Of a stretch of DNA of 64,000 nt, positions 11,601-20,019 are shown in pieces. A program made the position numbers and the translations under genes. Source of the DNA: Archangium sp. (GTDB lineage: Bacteria > Myxococcota > Myxococcia > Myxococcales > Myxococcaceae); NCBI GenBank assembly GCA_022843845.1, contig JALHMW010000008.1, positions 62,001 through 126,000 on the forward strand, read 5' to 3'. The notes below the pieces were generated by a model that had not been told where the DNA came from, did no database searches, and saw only the letters and a program-made list of their open reading frames with translations. Every line of letters starts with the position of its first letter. Position 1 is the stretch's first letter.

Positions 11601-13684
11601 ACGGCTCCGCCTGGGACGAGAAGTCCGAGGTGTGGCTCAAGCACGCGCTCCTCGTTGCCCGCGCTTCAGCCTCAGCACTGCGCGCGAACCCCGGCTCCTT
11701 CGTCGTCGCCGTCAGCCGCCGCGATGGCGCGTTCGGCTTTGGGCGCTCGACGGTCGAGTCGCACCCGCTGTCTGGTGCGCTCACCGGTCTCGTGAAGACG
11801 CTCGCGCTCGAGTGGCCCGAGGTGAAGTGCCGTGCGCTCGACGTCTCGTCGCTCTGGGCTGTCGACGACGCGGCGCAGGCGATCGTTGACGAGCTCACCA
11901 ACGATGGCCCGTCGGAGCTCGGCCTCGGACCTGCTGGCCGCGTGACGCTCGCGCTGCGGGACGCGAAGGTGCACGGAGGTCTGCTGCCCTTGAAGTCGGG
12001 CGACGTCGTCGTCGTGACTGGCGGCGCGCGTGGGGTGACCGCCGATTGTGCGCGTGAACTCGCGAAGGCGTCAGGCGCGACGGTGCTGCTGCTGGGACGT
12101 TCTCCCGCGCCTGTGGTCGAGCCGACGTGGCTGGCCGCGGTGAAGGACGAAGCCTCGATCAAGCGCGTGCTGCTCGAGCAGGCTGGAGCTGCGCGCCCGA
12201 GCCCGAAGCAGCTCGCCGAGTCGTGCCGTCAGGTCTTCGCCTCCCGTGACATTCGCGCGACCCTCGAGGCCGCGCGGTCGGCTGGCGTGACGGCTGAGTA
12301 CCGGCAGGTCGACGTGCGTGACGTCGAGAGCGTCAAGGCCGTGCTCGCTGAGGCGCGGCAGACGCTCGGGCCCATTCGTGGCCTCGTGCACGGCGCAGGC
12401 GTGCTCCGTGACAAGCGCATCGAAGACAAACGAGACGACGACTTCGATCAGGTGCTCGACCCGAAGATCGCTGGGCTGCGCTCGGTGCTGGAGGCGACCC
12501 GCGCTGATGACCTCGCCGTCGTCGGGCTCTTCTCGTCGGTGAGTGGACGTTTTGGGCGCAAGGGCCAGACCGACTACGCGCTCGCGAATCAGGCGCTGGT
12601 GTCGATCGCACAAGCCGAGTCGATGAAGCGTCCTGCGTGCCGTGTGGTGGCGCTCGATTGGGGTCCTTGGGCTGGTGGCATGGTGACGCCTTCGCTCGAG
12701 GCGACGTTCAAGGCCGAGGGCATCTCGCTCATTCCGTTGTCGACCGGTGCGAAGGCCTTCGTCGATGAGCTGCGCGTGAGCCCGTCTGGACCGCGTGAGG
12801 TCGTCCTCGGTGCTGGTTTTGGTGAAGCAGCGGAAGCCGGCTGGGCGTTGGTGCACACCGAGCGCGTCGAGCGTTCGTGGCCGGTGCTCGCCGATCACCG
12901 CCTCAACGGGAAAGAGGTGCTCCCGCTGGCGATGACGCTCGAGTGGTTCGTGCAGGCCGCGCGTGCGTTGAGCGATGGCCTTGGCGCGATCGAGCTCGAA
13001 GACGTGCGCGTGCTGCGCGGCGTGACGTTCGATGGCGAGCGCGAGGAGCTGTCGGTCTGGGCTGGTCGCCCCGAGTCGCGTGGAGAGAAGACGGTCGTCT
13101 CGCTCGAGCTTCGAAACCGCAAAGACGTCGTGCACGTGCGTGGGCTCGCCGTGCTCCAGAGCGACGTCACCGCTGTCGAGCGGCTCAAGGGCACGTCGCT
13201 GCCGTCCTTCGTGACGCCGGTGAGCGAGCTCTACGCGAGTCAGCTCTTCCACGGCCCGAGCTTGTGGGCGCTGCGCTCCATCGAAGGTCTCGGTGAGGCC
13301 GGCATGGCGTTGACGCTCAAGACGCACGCGACCTCGGAGCGGTTGATGCCCGGCCCGACCCAGTCGTGGGCGCTCGACCCGCTGTGTGTCGACGGCGTCT
13401 TCCAGGCGATGATCGTGTGGGCTCGTGCGCAGCTGGGCGCTCCGTCGTTGCCGTCGAGGCTGGGGTCGGTTCGAGTGCTGCGGCCATTCTCGGCAGGTGA
13501 CGTGAAGGCGATCGTTCGGGTTCGCGCGATCGATGGCGCGATCGTCACCTCGGACATCGATCTCGTCGACGCCTCTGGCGCGCTCGCGGTGCAGCTCGAA
13601 GGCTACGAGTGCACGGTCAGCAACAGCCTCTCTCGCGCGTTCACTGCCGAGCCGCAGCCGCTCCACTCGACGCCGCTGGCATGA
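5612..13684 (+). CDS. PUFA synthase, ER-KS-MAT-ACP-ACP-ACP-KR-DH (PfaD-PfaA fusion)
   Basis: Giant protein of 2690 residues that elongates and modifies an acyl chain on its own carrier domains. Domains in order: a PfaD-type enoyl reductase of the nitropropane dioxygenase fold (about 1-545, flavin motif VGAAGGIATP near 300); ketosynthase (about 572-1010, Cys774, His909, His949); malonyl acyltransferase (about 1130-1430, GHSYGE with Ser1223); three acyl carrier domains, each with LGIDSIK and phosphopantetheine serines at 1671, 1764 and 1861; ketoreductase (glycine-rich TGGARG near 2138, Tyr2322); and a C-terminal PS-DH-like dehydratase (His2429). KS-MAT-ACPn-KR-DH is the PfaA order. PfaD is normally a separate protein, so the N-terminal reductase is a fusion. 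A GGGAG sits 8-9 bases before the GTG start. The stop overlaps the next start as ATGA. Confidence 0.92.
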   Translation: MTRPSLAAHSLGAFTPGDFTPRTGPDAFKQLLAQVGSPVSIVDAGGRPAIARGGVASIGPVPSEGQLPLLGHAPALTPDRLGDRSFCETYGIDAALIAGEMANGIASEALVEAVARAGFLGVFGAAGLSHARVTAAIDRLSSSLKDTPWGINLIHSPDDQKLEAALVELFLSRGLRIVSASAYLDLTLPVVKWRVAGIHRAADGSIVVPNRLIAKISRVEVARKFLEPAPERFLSELVASGAITREQAELAAQVPMADDVTAEADSGGHTDNRPLVLLLPAIQALRDEVSSARGYAVRPRVGAAGGIATPASVASAFSMGAAYVVTGSINQATREAGTSDAVRELLAQAGPTDVAMAPAADMFEMGVKVQVLTRGTLFAVRAQRLYELYRAHESIAALPVAIRAELESKYFRTTLEEAWAGCERFFSERDPAQLERAKKDPKHQLALLFRAYLGQASRWANDGVADRKLDFQVWCGPAMGAFNAWVKGSLLESWSARDAVTISKNLLVGACVLTRTAALRAQGVVLPADVEAFSPRSIDELSTLTRRDEPVRTATPSAKTHTTDVTTGPRRKEPIAIVGIGAMFPKAENAQALWRLLRTGQDAVGDVPATHFSVADYFDADQKAPDMTYAKRGAFLSSTPFDPTEFGIPPSILEATDTSQLLSLVVAKMALDDAGYPDDGGWDRSRTSVLLGVTGTQELVISLGARLGHPHWKKALKDAGVDETTAKDVVDRIGASYVGWQENSFPGLLGNVVAGRIANRFDLGGTNCVVDAACASSLGALHLGIAELESGRTDMVLTGGVDTLNDIFMHMCFSKTPALSATGDARPFSDKADGTLLGEGIGMVVLKRLADAERDGDRVYAVIRGLGTSSDGRAKSIYAPLSKGQARALKAAYLDANVRPRDIALLEAHGTGTKAGDAAEFEALQTVYREDSSDPQWCVLGSVKSQVGHTKAAAGAAGLIKAALALHHRVLPPTLKVDRPNPSLQLAESPFAISGLARPWLPSARGPRLAGVSSFGFGGSNFHTVLEEYGDRRLAPAWDGSVELVALSAKDLPSLTARLQEAMKAEGLASFAAASRASFRADDAQRLVIVVEAGKTLSAVVTPVLAKVQAGQPFQSPEGLAYGVGAPAGKLAFVFPGQGSQHVDMLRELACVFPEVLESVAAMPDVAARVYPLPTFDDAEQKRREGELTKTNVAQPAIGAVSRGLLQVLARFGVKPALVAGHSYGELVALHAAGVLSSAVFEAASRRRGELMAGDGSDRGTMLAVLAPIADVEKLLSDEKLELVLANRNGPAQAVLSGSRAEIDRAEAACKAKGLRATRLNVGAAFHSPLVSGAAADFEKSLSSMEFGAASIPVVANTTAEPYPADATAARSLLANQLARPVRFDGVIEKLHSLGARTFLEVGPKTALTGMVKAILGERTHAAMAIDGQTRRGAMFEFAMVLARLSAEGHAARLTEWQKVAPPPRLVAKPARKPKMVVPLTGANYRSPVAPKPAVAAKPLSVPKNGVSVNGKNGTNGVHTRQVPVATPQPTSDALRLYQENLRALQALQEQTAKVHQLFLEGQLAAQQNVAALLTGQTVAPRAYVTMPAPVAMPAIAAPVAIPAFAAPVANPALVAAIPVPVVSAPSVAPVAAAPVDVVPLLMQVVSEATGYPIETLALGMDLEADLGIDSIKRVEILSMLSRRVPGAPSVNPEKLGSLRTLQQVAEFVRGAAVAPVAVVAPVAAGPAVDTRATLLATVSELTGYPVETLSLEMDLEADLGIDSIKRVEILSLLSRRIPGAPSVNPEKLSGLKTLAQVHAFISESVPSVSAPVPTVVQPKPVATQVDFGGVLLSTVSELTGYPVETLTLSMDLEADLGIDSIKRVEILSLLSRRIPNAPSVDPEKLSGLRTLEQVLRFVSGAQAVVPVPAAKPQLVAAPIIVSSEVTRRVVVPVRAKPSSAAPVKLAAGRVVISGADEDLGRALVRVFERVGQPCELLSPGAALSGSVAGLVLTAPHGSAWDEKSEVWLKHALLVARASASALRANPGSFVVAVSRRDGAFGFGRSTVESHPLSGALTGLVKTLALEWPEVKCRALDVSSLWAVDDAAQAIVDELTNDGPSELGLGPAGRVTLALRDAKVHGGLLPLKSGDVVVVTGGARGVTADCARELAKASGATVLLLGRSPAPVVEPTWLAAVKDEASIKRVLLEQAGAARPSPKQLAESCRQVFASRDIRATLEAARSAGVTAEYRQVDVRDVESVKAVLAEARQTLGPIRGLVHGAGVLRDKRIEDKRDDDFDQVLDPKIAGLRSVLEATRADDLAVVGLFSSVSGRFGRKGQTDYALANQALVSIAQAESMKRPACRVVALDWGPWAGGMVTPSLEATFKAEGISLIPLSTGAKAFVDELRVSPSGPREVVLGAGFGEAAEAGWALVHTERVERSWPVLADHRLNGKEVLPLAMTLEWFVQAARALSDGLGAIELEDVRVLRGVTFDGEREELSVWAGRPESRGEKTVVSLELRNRKDVVHVRGLAVLQSDVTAVERLKGTSLPSFVTPVSELYASQLFHGPSLWALRSIEGLGEAGMALTLKTHATSERLMPGPTQSWALDPLCVDGVFQAMIVWARAQLGAPSLPSRLGSVRVLRPFSAGDVKAIVRVRAIDGAIVTSDIDLVDASGALAVQLEGYECTVSNSLSRAFTAEPQPLHSTPLA

Positions 13685-16600
13685 CCGTTCGTCGCGCCAT
13701 CGCCATTGTCGGCCTCGGCGGCCGGTTTCCCGGAGCAGCGTCAGCTGACGCGCTGTGGAACCTCGTCGCCGAAGGCCGTTCGATGGCTCGAGACGTGCCG
13801 GCCTCACGCTGGCCGGTGGACCCGTCGGCCGTCGTGTCGTCGGCGGGTGGCGTCGATCACGCACGCTCGCGTCGGGCGTGTGTCCTCGATGTCTACGAGC
13901 CGGAGCTGCAGGGGCTCGAGCTCGATGCCGGCGCGCTCACGGAGCTCACGAAGCTGACCGTCGACGTCGCCGTGCAGACGTTCCGGAGCGCGGCGAACGC
14001 GAAGATCGATCGGGCCCGTACGGCCGCGATCATCGCGAACATCGCGCTCCCGACCGATGGCGCCTCGACGCTCGCGGAGCAGGTCTTCCTCACGCACCTC
14101 TTCGGTGAGCAGCCGGCGCCGCTCGCTTCGAATGAGGCCTTTCCGTCTGTGCGGCCCATCGGCGTGATGGCGAAGGCGCTGGGGCTCGGCCTGGGCAGCT
14201 ACACGCTCGATGCGGCGTGTGCGTCGTCGCTCTACGCGTTGCATCTCGGTTGTCTCGAGCTCGAGGCGAAGCGCGTCGACGCCGTGCTCGCAGGTGGCGT
14301 CTCACTGCCGCAGCAGCTGTACACGCAGATCGGCTTCACGCAGCTGCAGGCGCTTTCACCCAGCGGTGTCTGCGCGCCGTTCACGTCCCAGGCTGACGGA
14401 CTCGTGGTGGGCGAGGGCGGCGGCATGGTGCTGCTCAAGCGCCTCGATGACGCCGAGCGCGATGGCGATCGCGTGCTGGCGGTCATTCGCGGCATCGGCC
14501 TCTCGAACGACGTCGGTGGAAGTCTGCTGTCGCCGGATTCGGAAGGGCAGCTGCGGGCGATGCGCGCGGCGTACGAGATGGCGGGCTGGTCTCCGTCCGA
14601 GGTGCAGCTGGTCGAGTGTCACGGCACCGGAACGCCGCGCGGCGATCAGGTCGAGCTCGACAGCCTGAAAGCGCTGTTCAGCGGTGCTGCTCCCGTCATC
14701 GGCTCGGTGAAGAGCAACGTCGGCCATCTGCTCACGGCGGCGGGCATGGCGGGGCTGACGAAGGTGCTCGGCGCGATCTCGAACAAGACGCTGCCGCCGA
14801 ACGCGAACGCGACGTCGGTCCTCGGTTCTGCTGCGCCGTTGCAGGTCCTCGAGCGTTCGCGCGCGTGGGAATCGTCGGCGCCCCGTCGTGCCGCAGTCTC
14901 TGGCTTCGGCTTTGGCGGCATCAACGCGCACGTCTTGCTCGAAGAGTACGCGGCTGGAGAACGAGTCGAGACCGAGCAGCCGGCCGCGGAGCCGATCGCG
15001 ATCGTCGGCCTCGGGATTCACGTCGGCGCGCTCGACTCGCTCGAGCGGTTCTCGACGACGGTCTTCAACGGCGGGACGGCGATCGCCCAGCGCCCCGACA
15101 CTCGGTGGAAGACGCCATCGCTTCGTGCGCTCGAAGGCGCGTGGATCGAGGCGCTCGAGCTTCCGATCGGCCGCTTCAAGGTGCCGCCGCTCGAGCTGCC
15201 GTCCGTCCTTCCGCAGCAGTTGCTGATGCTCGAGGTCGCCGCGAACGCGGTCGAAGACGCAGGTGGGCTCGGAGGCGGACCCCACCCACGGGTCGGCGCC
15301 GTCGTGGGCATCAGCCTCGATCTCGAGACGACATCCTTCCATCTGCGCTGGGTGCTGGAGCGTCACGCCCGTCAGGCGCTCGCAAAGGCGGGGCTCGACG
15401 TTACGGAAGCCGAGCTGGGCGCGTGGCTGAAGATGGTCGGCGATGCGGTGTCGGCGCCGCTCGATCCACAGCGGGTGCTTGGTGCGCTCGGAGGCATCGT
15501 CACCAGCCGGCTCGCGCGAGAGCTGTCGCTCGGCGGTCCCAGCTTCGGCGTACAAGCAGAAGAGGGCAGTGGCCTGCGCGCGCTCGAGGTGGCGTCACGG
15601 CTGCTTCAGCGCGGTGAAGTCGACTGCATGATCGTCGGCGCGGTCGAGCTCGGCGGAGACGTGCGGCGTGTGCTGGCCTCGGAAGCGCTGCATCGCAGCG
15701 GCCTGCCCTCTGATGGCGCTGCCGCGGTGGTGCTCAAACGGTTGAGCGATGCGGTGCGCGACGGTGATTCGATCGCGGCGGTCATTCGCGGCTTCGGCGC
15801 TGCGCAGGAACTCGACGCGAACCTGGCCGTCGCGACAGCCTGGCGTGAAGCTGGCGTCACTGCCCCGGAGACGATCCGCCAGCCTTCCGATCTCGATTTG
15901 CAGCTCGGGGTCCCCGGCGCTGCGGCCGGGCTCGTGAGCATCGTCGAGAGCGCGCTCAGTCTTCGTCATCGAGTGCGCGGTCAGGGCAAGGGCGCGCGTG
16001 CAGCGATCTGGAGCGCAGGCTCCTCACCTCGGCGTGTCGGCGTCACGACGCATGGCTTCGATGGCACTGCGCTCCACGTCGCGTTGGAGCAGGGCCCATC
16101 GAGCAGCCCTGACTCCGCCTTCGATGGCTCGCGTGCAGCCGGGATCTTCCTGGTCGATGCCTCGTCGCGCGAGGCGTTGATCGAGCTCGTCAACGGGAAT
16201 CGGAACGCGTCGATCGATCGGCTCGCAGCCACGTGGTTCCGGCGTTCGCCCAGGGCATCCTCGGCGTTCGTTGCCAGCACTGCGGGCGAGCTGCTTCGTC
16301 AGCTCTCCACGCCCCGCCCGCCGACATCACCCGTCGAGGGAGACCTGGCCTTCGTCTTCCCCGGTTCTGGCAGTCACTTCGACGGCATGGGTGAGACGCT
16401 GCCGCTTGCGTTCCCCCGGGTGCTCGAACAGCTCGGTGCCGAGGTGTTCGACTTCTCGCGGCACCTCTTTCCTCCGATCGCCGAAGGGCCCGCTGGTCTC
16501 GCGGAGATCATCGTCCGTCAGGTGACGCACGGTCTCGTGGTGCACGACGCGCTTCGGCTGCTGGGTGTCTCGCCTCAGGCGTACATGGGCTACAGCCTGG

Positions 16601-19600
16601 GTGAGTCTGCGGGCCTCTTTGCATCTCGTGCGTGGCGAGATCGCGACACGATGTTCCAGCGAACGCTCGAGAGCGCGCTCTTCCGAAGTCAGCTGACGAG
16701 CAATGGCTCGATCTTGCGCGCAGCCTGGGGCGACGACGCCGAGTGGGCGGTCGCGCTGGTGATGCGATCGAAGGACGAAATTCAAACCGCGCTCTCGGGC
16801 ACGGCGACGCTCCTGATCGTCAACGCTCCGGGCGAGTGCGTGATCGGCGGCCGGAAGGACGACGTACGCGCGGTCGTGGGTCGGCTCGGCGGCGCGGCTA
16901 TTTTCCTCGACGGCGTGCCGTTCGTTCATCTGCCGGCGATCGCTCCGGTCCAGGAAGACTACCGGGCGCTGCATCTGCTGCCGACGACGCCGCCTGCGGG
17001 CGTGCGCTTCTACAGCGCCGCGTGGGCGCGCTCGTACGAGGTGACGACGGAGAACTGCGCTGCGTCGATCGTCGCCAACGCGATGCACGGCTTCGACTTC
17101 ACGGCGCTGATCGAGCAGGCGTACGCCGATGGAGTCCGCGTCTTCGTCGAGCCCGGTCCCCAGGGCTCGTGCACGCGAATGATCGGTCGCATCCTCGGAA
17201 GCCGTCCGCATCTCGCGGTCGCGGCGTGCCAGCGCGGGCAGGATGGCTACGTATCGGTGTTGAACGCCGTCGCGAAGCTGGCCGAGGCCGGCCGCTCAGT
17301 CGATCTTTCGGCGCTCTACGCGAACTCGAAGACCATCGAGCCGTCGACGTCGACGAAGCGCATTCGGGTCATCGTGGGTGGTGCGCCCATCGATGCGCCG
17401 CCGCTCCCGGGTCGCCCTCCGCGCAAGCCCCTCGTCGAAGCGCCGGCCGTGATGATGGTGCCGACGCTCGTCCCCGCTCCAGAAGGCCGCGTCGCCGTGC
17501 AGGCGGCTCCCGTCATGACCTCCAGCTCACTCACCGATTTCCTCGCGACGCAGACCGCGACCGCGCGCGCACACGAGGTATTCCTTCAGGTCGCGGAGCA
17601 GTCCATCGCCCTGCAGACCCAGGTACTGATGCAGCTGCAGCGGTATGCGGTCGATGGCGCTGGCGGAGGCCCGGTCGTGGCTCCGAGTGTCAGGCTCGCG
17701 CCCCCGCCACGCTTCGATCGTGCGCTCTGCCTCGAGTTCGCGACCGGAAAGCTCTCGAAGGTCCTCGGCCCAGACTTCCTCGCCGTCGATTCGTTCCCGA
17801 CGCGGGTGCGCCTGCCCGCCGAGCCGCTGATGCTGGTCGACCGCATCGTCGAGGTGGAAGGCGAGATCGGCAGCCTCACGACCGGTCGCGTGGTGACGGA
17901 GCACGATGTGCACGCCGGAGCCTGGTACCTCGACGGCGGCCGCGTGCCGGTGTGCATCAGCGTCGAGGCGGGTCAGGCCGATCTCTTCCTCTCGGCGTAC
18001 CTCGGCATCGATCGCCAGACGAAGGGCGAACGCGTCTACCGGCTGCTCGACGCGAAGATCGTCTTCCATCGCGACCTGCCCACCGTCGGCGAGGTGATCC
18101 GCTACGACATTCGCATCGATCGGTTCGTCCGCCAGGGCGACACGTGGCTCTTCTTCTTCCGCTTCGACGGCACCATCGGCGGCGAGCCGTTCATCACGAT
18201 GTACGACGGCTGCGCGGGGTTCTTCAGCGCCGAGCAGCTGGACCAGGGCAAGGGCATCGTCCCCGAGGCGAAGCAGGTGAAGGCCTCGAAAGTGCCGTTC
18301 GTTCCTCCCGCGCCACACGGGACCGCGACGCTCTCGGAGGTGCAGATCGATGCGCTCAGGCGTGGCGAGCTTCGCGCCGCGTTCGACGTCGAGTTCCCTG
18401 TGAAGACGCTGGCGCCCGCGCTCCGTCTGCCGTCCGGCCGCATGCAGCTGGTCGATCGGATTCTCCAGCTCGACACGAAGGGCGGTGCGGCCGGCCTTGG
18501 GCTCGTCCTGGGCGAGCACGACGTCACGCCCGACGCCTGGTACCTGACTTGCCACTTCTCCGACGATCCCGTCATGCCCGGCACGCTGATGTACGAGTGC
18601 TGCCTGCACACGCTGCGAGTGCTGCTGCTGCGCATCGGGTGGATCGACGACGCCACCGACGTCGACCTGCACTACGCGCCGATCCTCGGGCAGCCGAGCC
18701 AGCTGAAGTGCCGCGGCCAGGTGCTCCCGTCGACGAAGAAGGTGCAGTACCGCGTCGAGATCGACGAGATCGGCTACGGCCCTGAGCCGTACGTGATCGC
18801 GACCGCCTCGATGTTCGCCGATGGGAAACACGTCGTGCAGATGGGCGGCATGTCGGTGCGCATCAAGGGCCTGACGAAGGAACGCCTGGACTCGATCTGG
18901 AGCGGCGCGCCGTCGACGCCCGTCTTCTCTCGCGAGCAGATCATCGAGTACTGTGAAGGCACGCCGTCGAAGTGCTTCGGGCCTGCGTACACGCCCTTCG
19001 ATTCCGGTGAACGACGCCTCGCCCGCCTGCCTCGCGATCCGTTCCGATTCATCGACCGCGTGACGGCCTGCGAGCCGAAGCCGCTCGTGATGGAGCCCGG
19101 TGGCTGGCTCACCTGTGAGTACGACGTTCCACCAGACGCCTGGTACTTCGGAGCGAATCGACAGAAGGCGATGCCGTTCTCGGTGCTCCTCGAGGCGGCG
19201 CTGCAGCCGTGCGGCTTCCTCGCGGCGCACGTTGGTTCGGCCCTGACGACGAACGACGTGCTCTCGTTCCGCAACCTCGACGGCTCGGCGACGGTGTCTC
19301 GTGAGGTGTTCGCCGACGTCGGGACGCTGACGATGCGCTCGAGGCTGACGAAGGTGTCACGCGCAGGCGGCATGCTCCTGCAGGAGTTCGACTTCGACGT
19401 GCACGATCGCGCCGGGCTCGTCTACCGCGGGCACACCGGCTTCGGGTTCTTCCCTCCCGCCGCGCTCGCGCAGCAGGTCGGTGTGCGTGGTGGCGCTCCG
19501 TGGCCGCTCGACGGCTCGCGACAGTTCACCTTGCCTCTGGAGTCCGCTGGAAGCAGCCGCGGTCTGGCGCTCCCCGCGAAGGCGTACGCGATGATCGAGA

Positions 19601-20019
19601 CGATCGACGCGCTGCAGCTCGACGGCGGCGCCCACGGCTTTGGCTTCGTGTCAGGCCACAAACGAGTCGACCCCTCCGAGTGGTTCTTCCAGGCGCACTT
19701 CTTCCAGGATCCCGTGATGCCGGGCTCGCTCGGGCTCGAGGCGCTCCAGCAGTTGATGCTGGTCTACGCGCGTGATCGGTTCGTGAACCTGCAGTCGACC
19801 CACCGGCTCCAGTCGATGGCGGTTGGCCACCCGCACGTCTGGCAGTACCGCGGGCAGGTCGTGCCGACGAACTCGCTCGTTCAGGTGCAAGCGCAGGTGA
19901 AGCAGGTGGTCGACGGCCCCTCGCCCTTGATCGTCTGTGACGGTCAGCTGCTCTGCGACGGCAAGGTCATCTACGCGATGAAGGACTTCGCCGTTCGCCT
20001 CGTGCCGGAGGTGGCGTGA
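13681..20019 (+). CDS. PUFA synthase, KS-CLF-AT and four hot-dog dehydratase units
   Basis: Protein of 2112 residues, the PfaC/Pfa3-like partner. The ATG at 13681 overlaps the previous stop as ATGA, so it is preferred over a GTG 72 bases earlier inside that gene. Domains: ketosynthase (about 1-430, Cys180, His314, His349); chain-length factor (about 438-830, where the catalytic cysteine position is Glu628); acyltransferase (about 889-1190, GYSLGES with Ser972); a Pro/Ala linker; then two tandem double hot-dog units of the FabA type (about 1344-1740 and 1748-2112). The second half of each has HF(S/F)xDPVMPG (His1625, His2006) and should be the active dehydratase-isomerase. The first halves lack that histidine motif. 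No AGPAT acyltransferase or thioesterase follows, so chain release is not encoded here. oleA starts at the stop codon. Confidence 0.92.
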   Translation: MTVRRAIAIVGLGGRFPGAASADALWNLVAEGRSMARDVPASRWPVDPSAVVSSAGGVDHARSRRACVLDVYEPELQGLELDAGALTELTKLTVDVAVQTFRSAANAKIDRARTAAIIANIALPTDGASTLAEQVFLTHLFGEQPAPLASNEAFPSVRPIGVMAKALGLGLGSYTLDAACASSLYALHLGCLELEAKRVDAVLAGGVSLPQQLYTQIGFTQLQALSPSGVCAPFTSQADGLVVGEGGGMVLLKRLDDAERDGDRVLAVIRGIGLSNDVGGSLLSPDSEGQLRAMRAAYEMAGWSPSEVQLVECHGTGTPRGDQVELDSLKALFSGAAPVIGSVKSNVGHLLTAAGMAGLTKVLGAISNKTLPPNANATSVLGSAAPLQVLERSRAWESSAPRRAAVSGFGFGGINAHVLLEEYAAGERVETEQPAAEPIAIVGLGIHVGALDSLERFSTTVFNGGTAIAQRPDTRWKTPSLRALEGAWIEALELPIGRFKVPPLELPSVLPQQLLMLEVAANAVEDAGGLGGGPHPRVGAVVGISLDLETTSFHLRWVLERHARQALAKAGLDVTEAELGAWLKMVGDAVSAPLDPQRVLGALGGIVTSRLARELSLGGPSFGVQAEEGSGLRALEVASRLLQRGEVDCMIVGAVELGGDVRRVLASEALHRSGLPSDGAAAVVLKRLSDAVRDGDSIAAVIRGFGAAQELDANLAVATAWREAGVTAPETIRQPSDLDLQLGVPGAAAGLVSIVESALSLRHRVRGQGKGARAAIWSAGSSPRRVGVTTHGFDGTALHVALEQGPSSSPDSAFDGSRAAGIFLVDASSREALIELVNGNRNASIDRLAATWFRRSPRASSAFVASTAGELLRQLSTPRPPTSPVEGDLAFVFPGSGSHFDGMGETLPLAFPRVLEQLGAEVFDFSRHLFPPIAEGPAGLAEIIVRQVTHGLVVHDALRLLGVSPQAYMGYSLGESAGLFASRAWRDRDTMFQRTLESALFRSQLTSNGSILRAAWGDDAEWAVALVMRSKDEIQTALSGTATLLIVNAPGECVIGGRKDDVRAVVGRLGGAAIFLDGVPFVHLPAIAPVQEDYRALHLLPTTPPAGVRFYSAAWARSYEVTTENCAASIVANAMHGFDFTALIEQAYADGVRVFVEPGPQGSCTRMIGRILGSRPHLAVAACQRGQDGYVSVLNAVAKLAEAGRSVDLSALYANSKTIEPSTSTKRIRVIVGGAPIDAPPLPGRPPRKPLVEAPAVMMVPTLVPAPEGRVAVQAAPVMTSSSLTDFLATQTATARAHEVFLQVAEQSIALQTQVLMQLQRYAVDGAGGGPVVAPSVRLAPPPRFDRALCLEFATGKLSKVLGPDFLAVDSFPTRVRLPAEPLMLVDRIVEVEGEIGSLTTGRVVTEHDVHAGAWYLDGGRVPVCISVEAGQADLFLSAYLGIDRQTKGERVYRLLDAKIVFHRDLPTVGEVIRYDIRIDRFVRQGDTWLFFFRFDGTIGGEPFITMYDGCAGFFSAEQLDQGKGIVPEAKQVKASKVPFVPPAPHGTATLSEVQIDALRRGELRAAFDVEFPVKTLAPALRLPSGRMQLVDRILQLDTKGGAAGLGLVLGEHDVTPDAWYLTCHFSDDPVMPGTLMYECCLHTLRVLLLRIGWIDDATDVDLHYAPILGQPSQLKCRGQVLPSTKKVQYRVEIDEIGYGPEPYVIATASMFADGKHVVQMGGMSVRIKGLTKERLDSIWSGAPSTPVFSREQIIEYCEGTPSKCFGPAYTPFDSGERRLARLPRDPFRFIDRVTACEPKPLVMEPGGWLTCEYDVPPDAWYFGANRQKAMPFSVLLEAALQPCGFLAAHVGSALTTNDVLSFRNLDGSATVSREVFADVGTLTMRSRLTKVSRAGGMLLQEFDFDVHDRAGLVYRGHTGFGFFPPAALAQQVGVRGGAPWPLDGSRQFTLPLESAGSSRGLALPAKAYAMIETIDALQLDGGAHGFGFVSGHKRVDPSEWFFQAHFFQDPVMPGSLGLEALQQLMLVYARDRFVNLQSTHRLQSMAVGHPHVWQYRGQVVPTNSLVQVQAQVKQVVDGPSPLIVCDGQLLCDGKVIYAMKDFAVRLVPEVA

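Noticed and set aside
5612-13684. Trans-AT polyketide synthase
   Set aside because: The PfaD-like reductase also occurs in trans-AT systems, but KS-MAT-three ACP-KR-DH with a KS-CLF-AT-hot-dog partner is the PUFA synthase layout.
6554-16000. Many long antisense open frames across the megasynthase genes (for example 8490-9968 and 12071-13864 minus)
   Set aside because: High-GC codon bias opens the opposite strand. The products are Arg/Ala-rich, low-complexity and lack domains, while the plus strand has continuous domain evidence.
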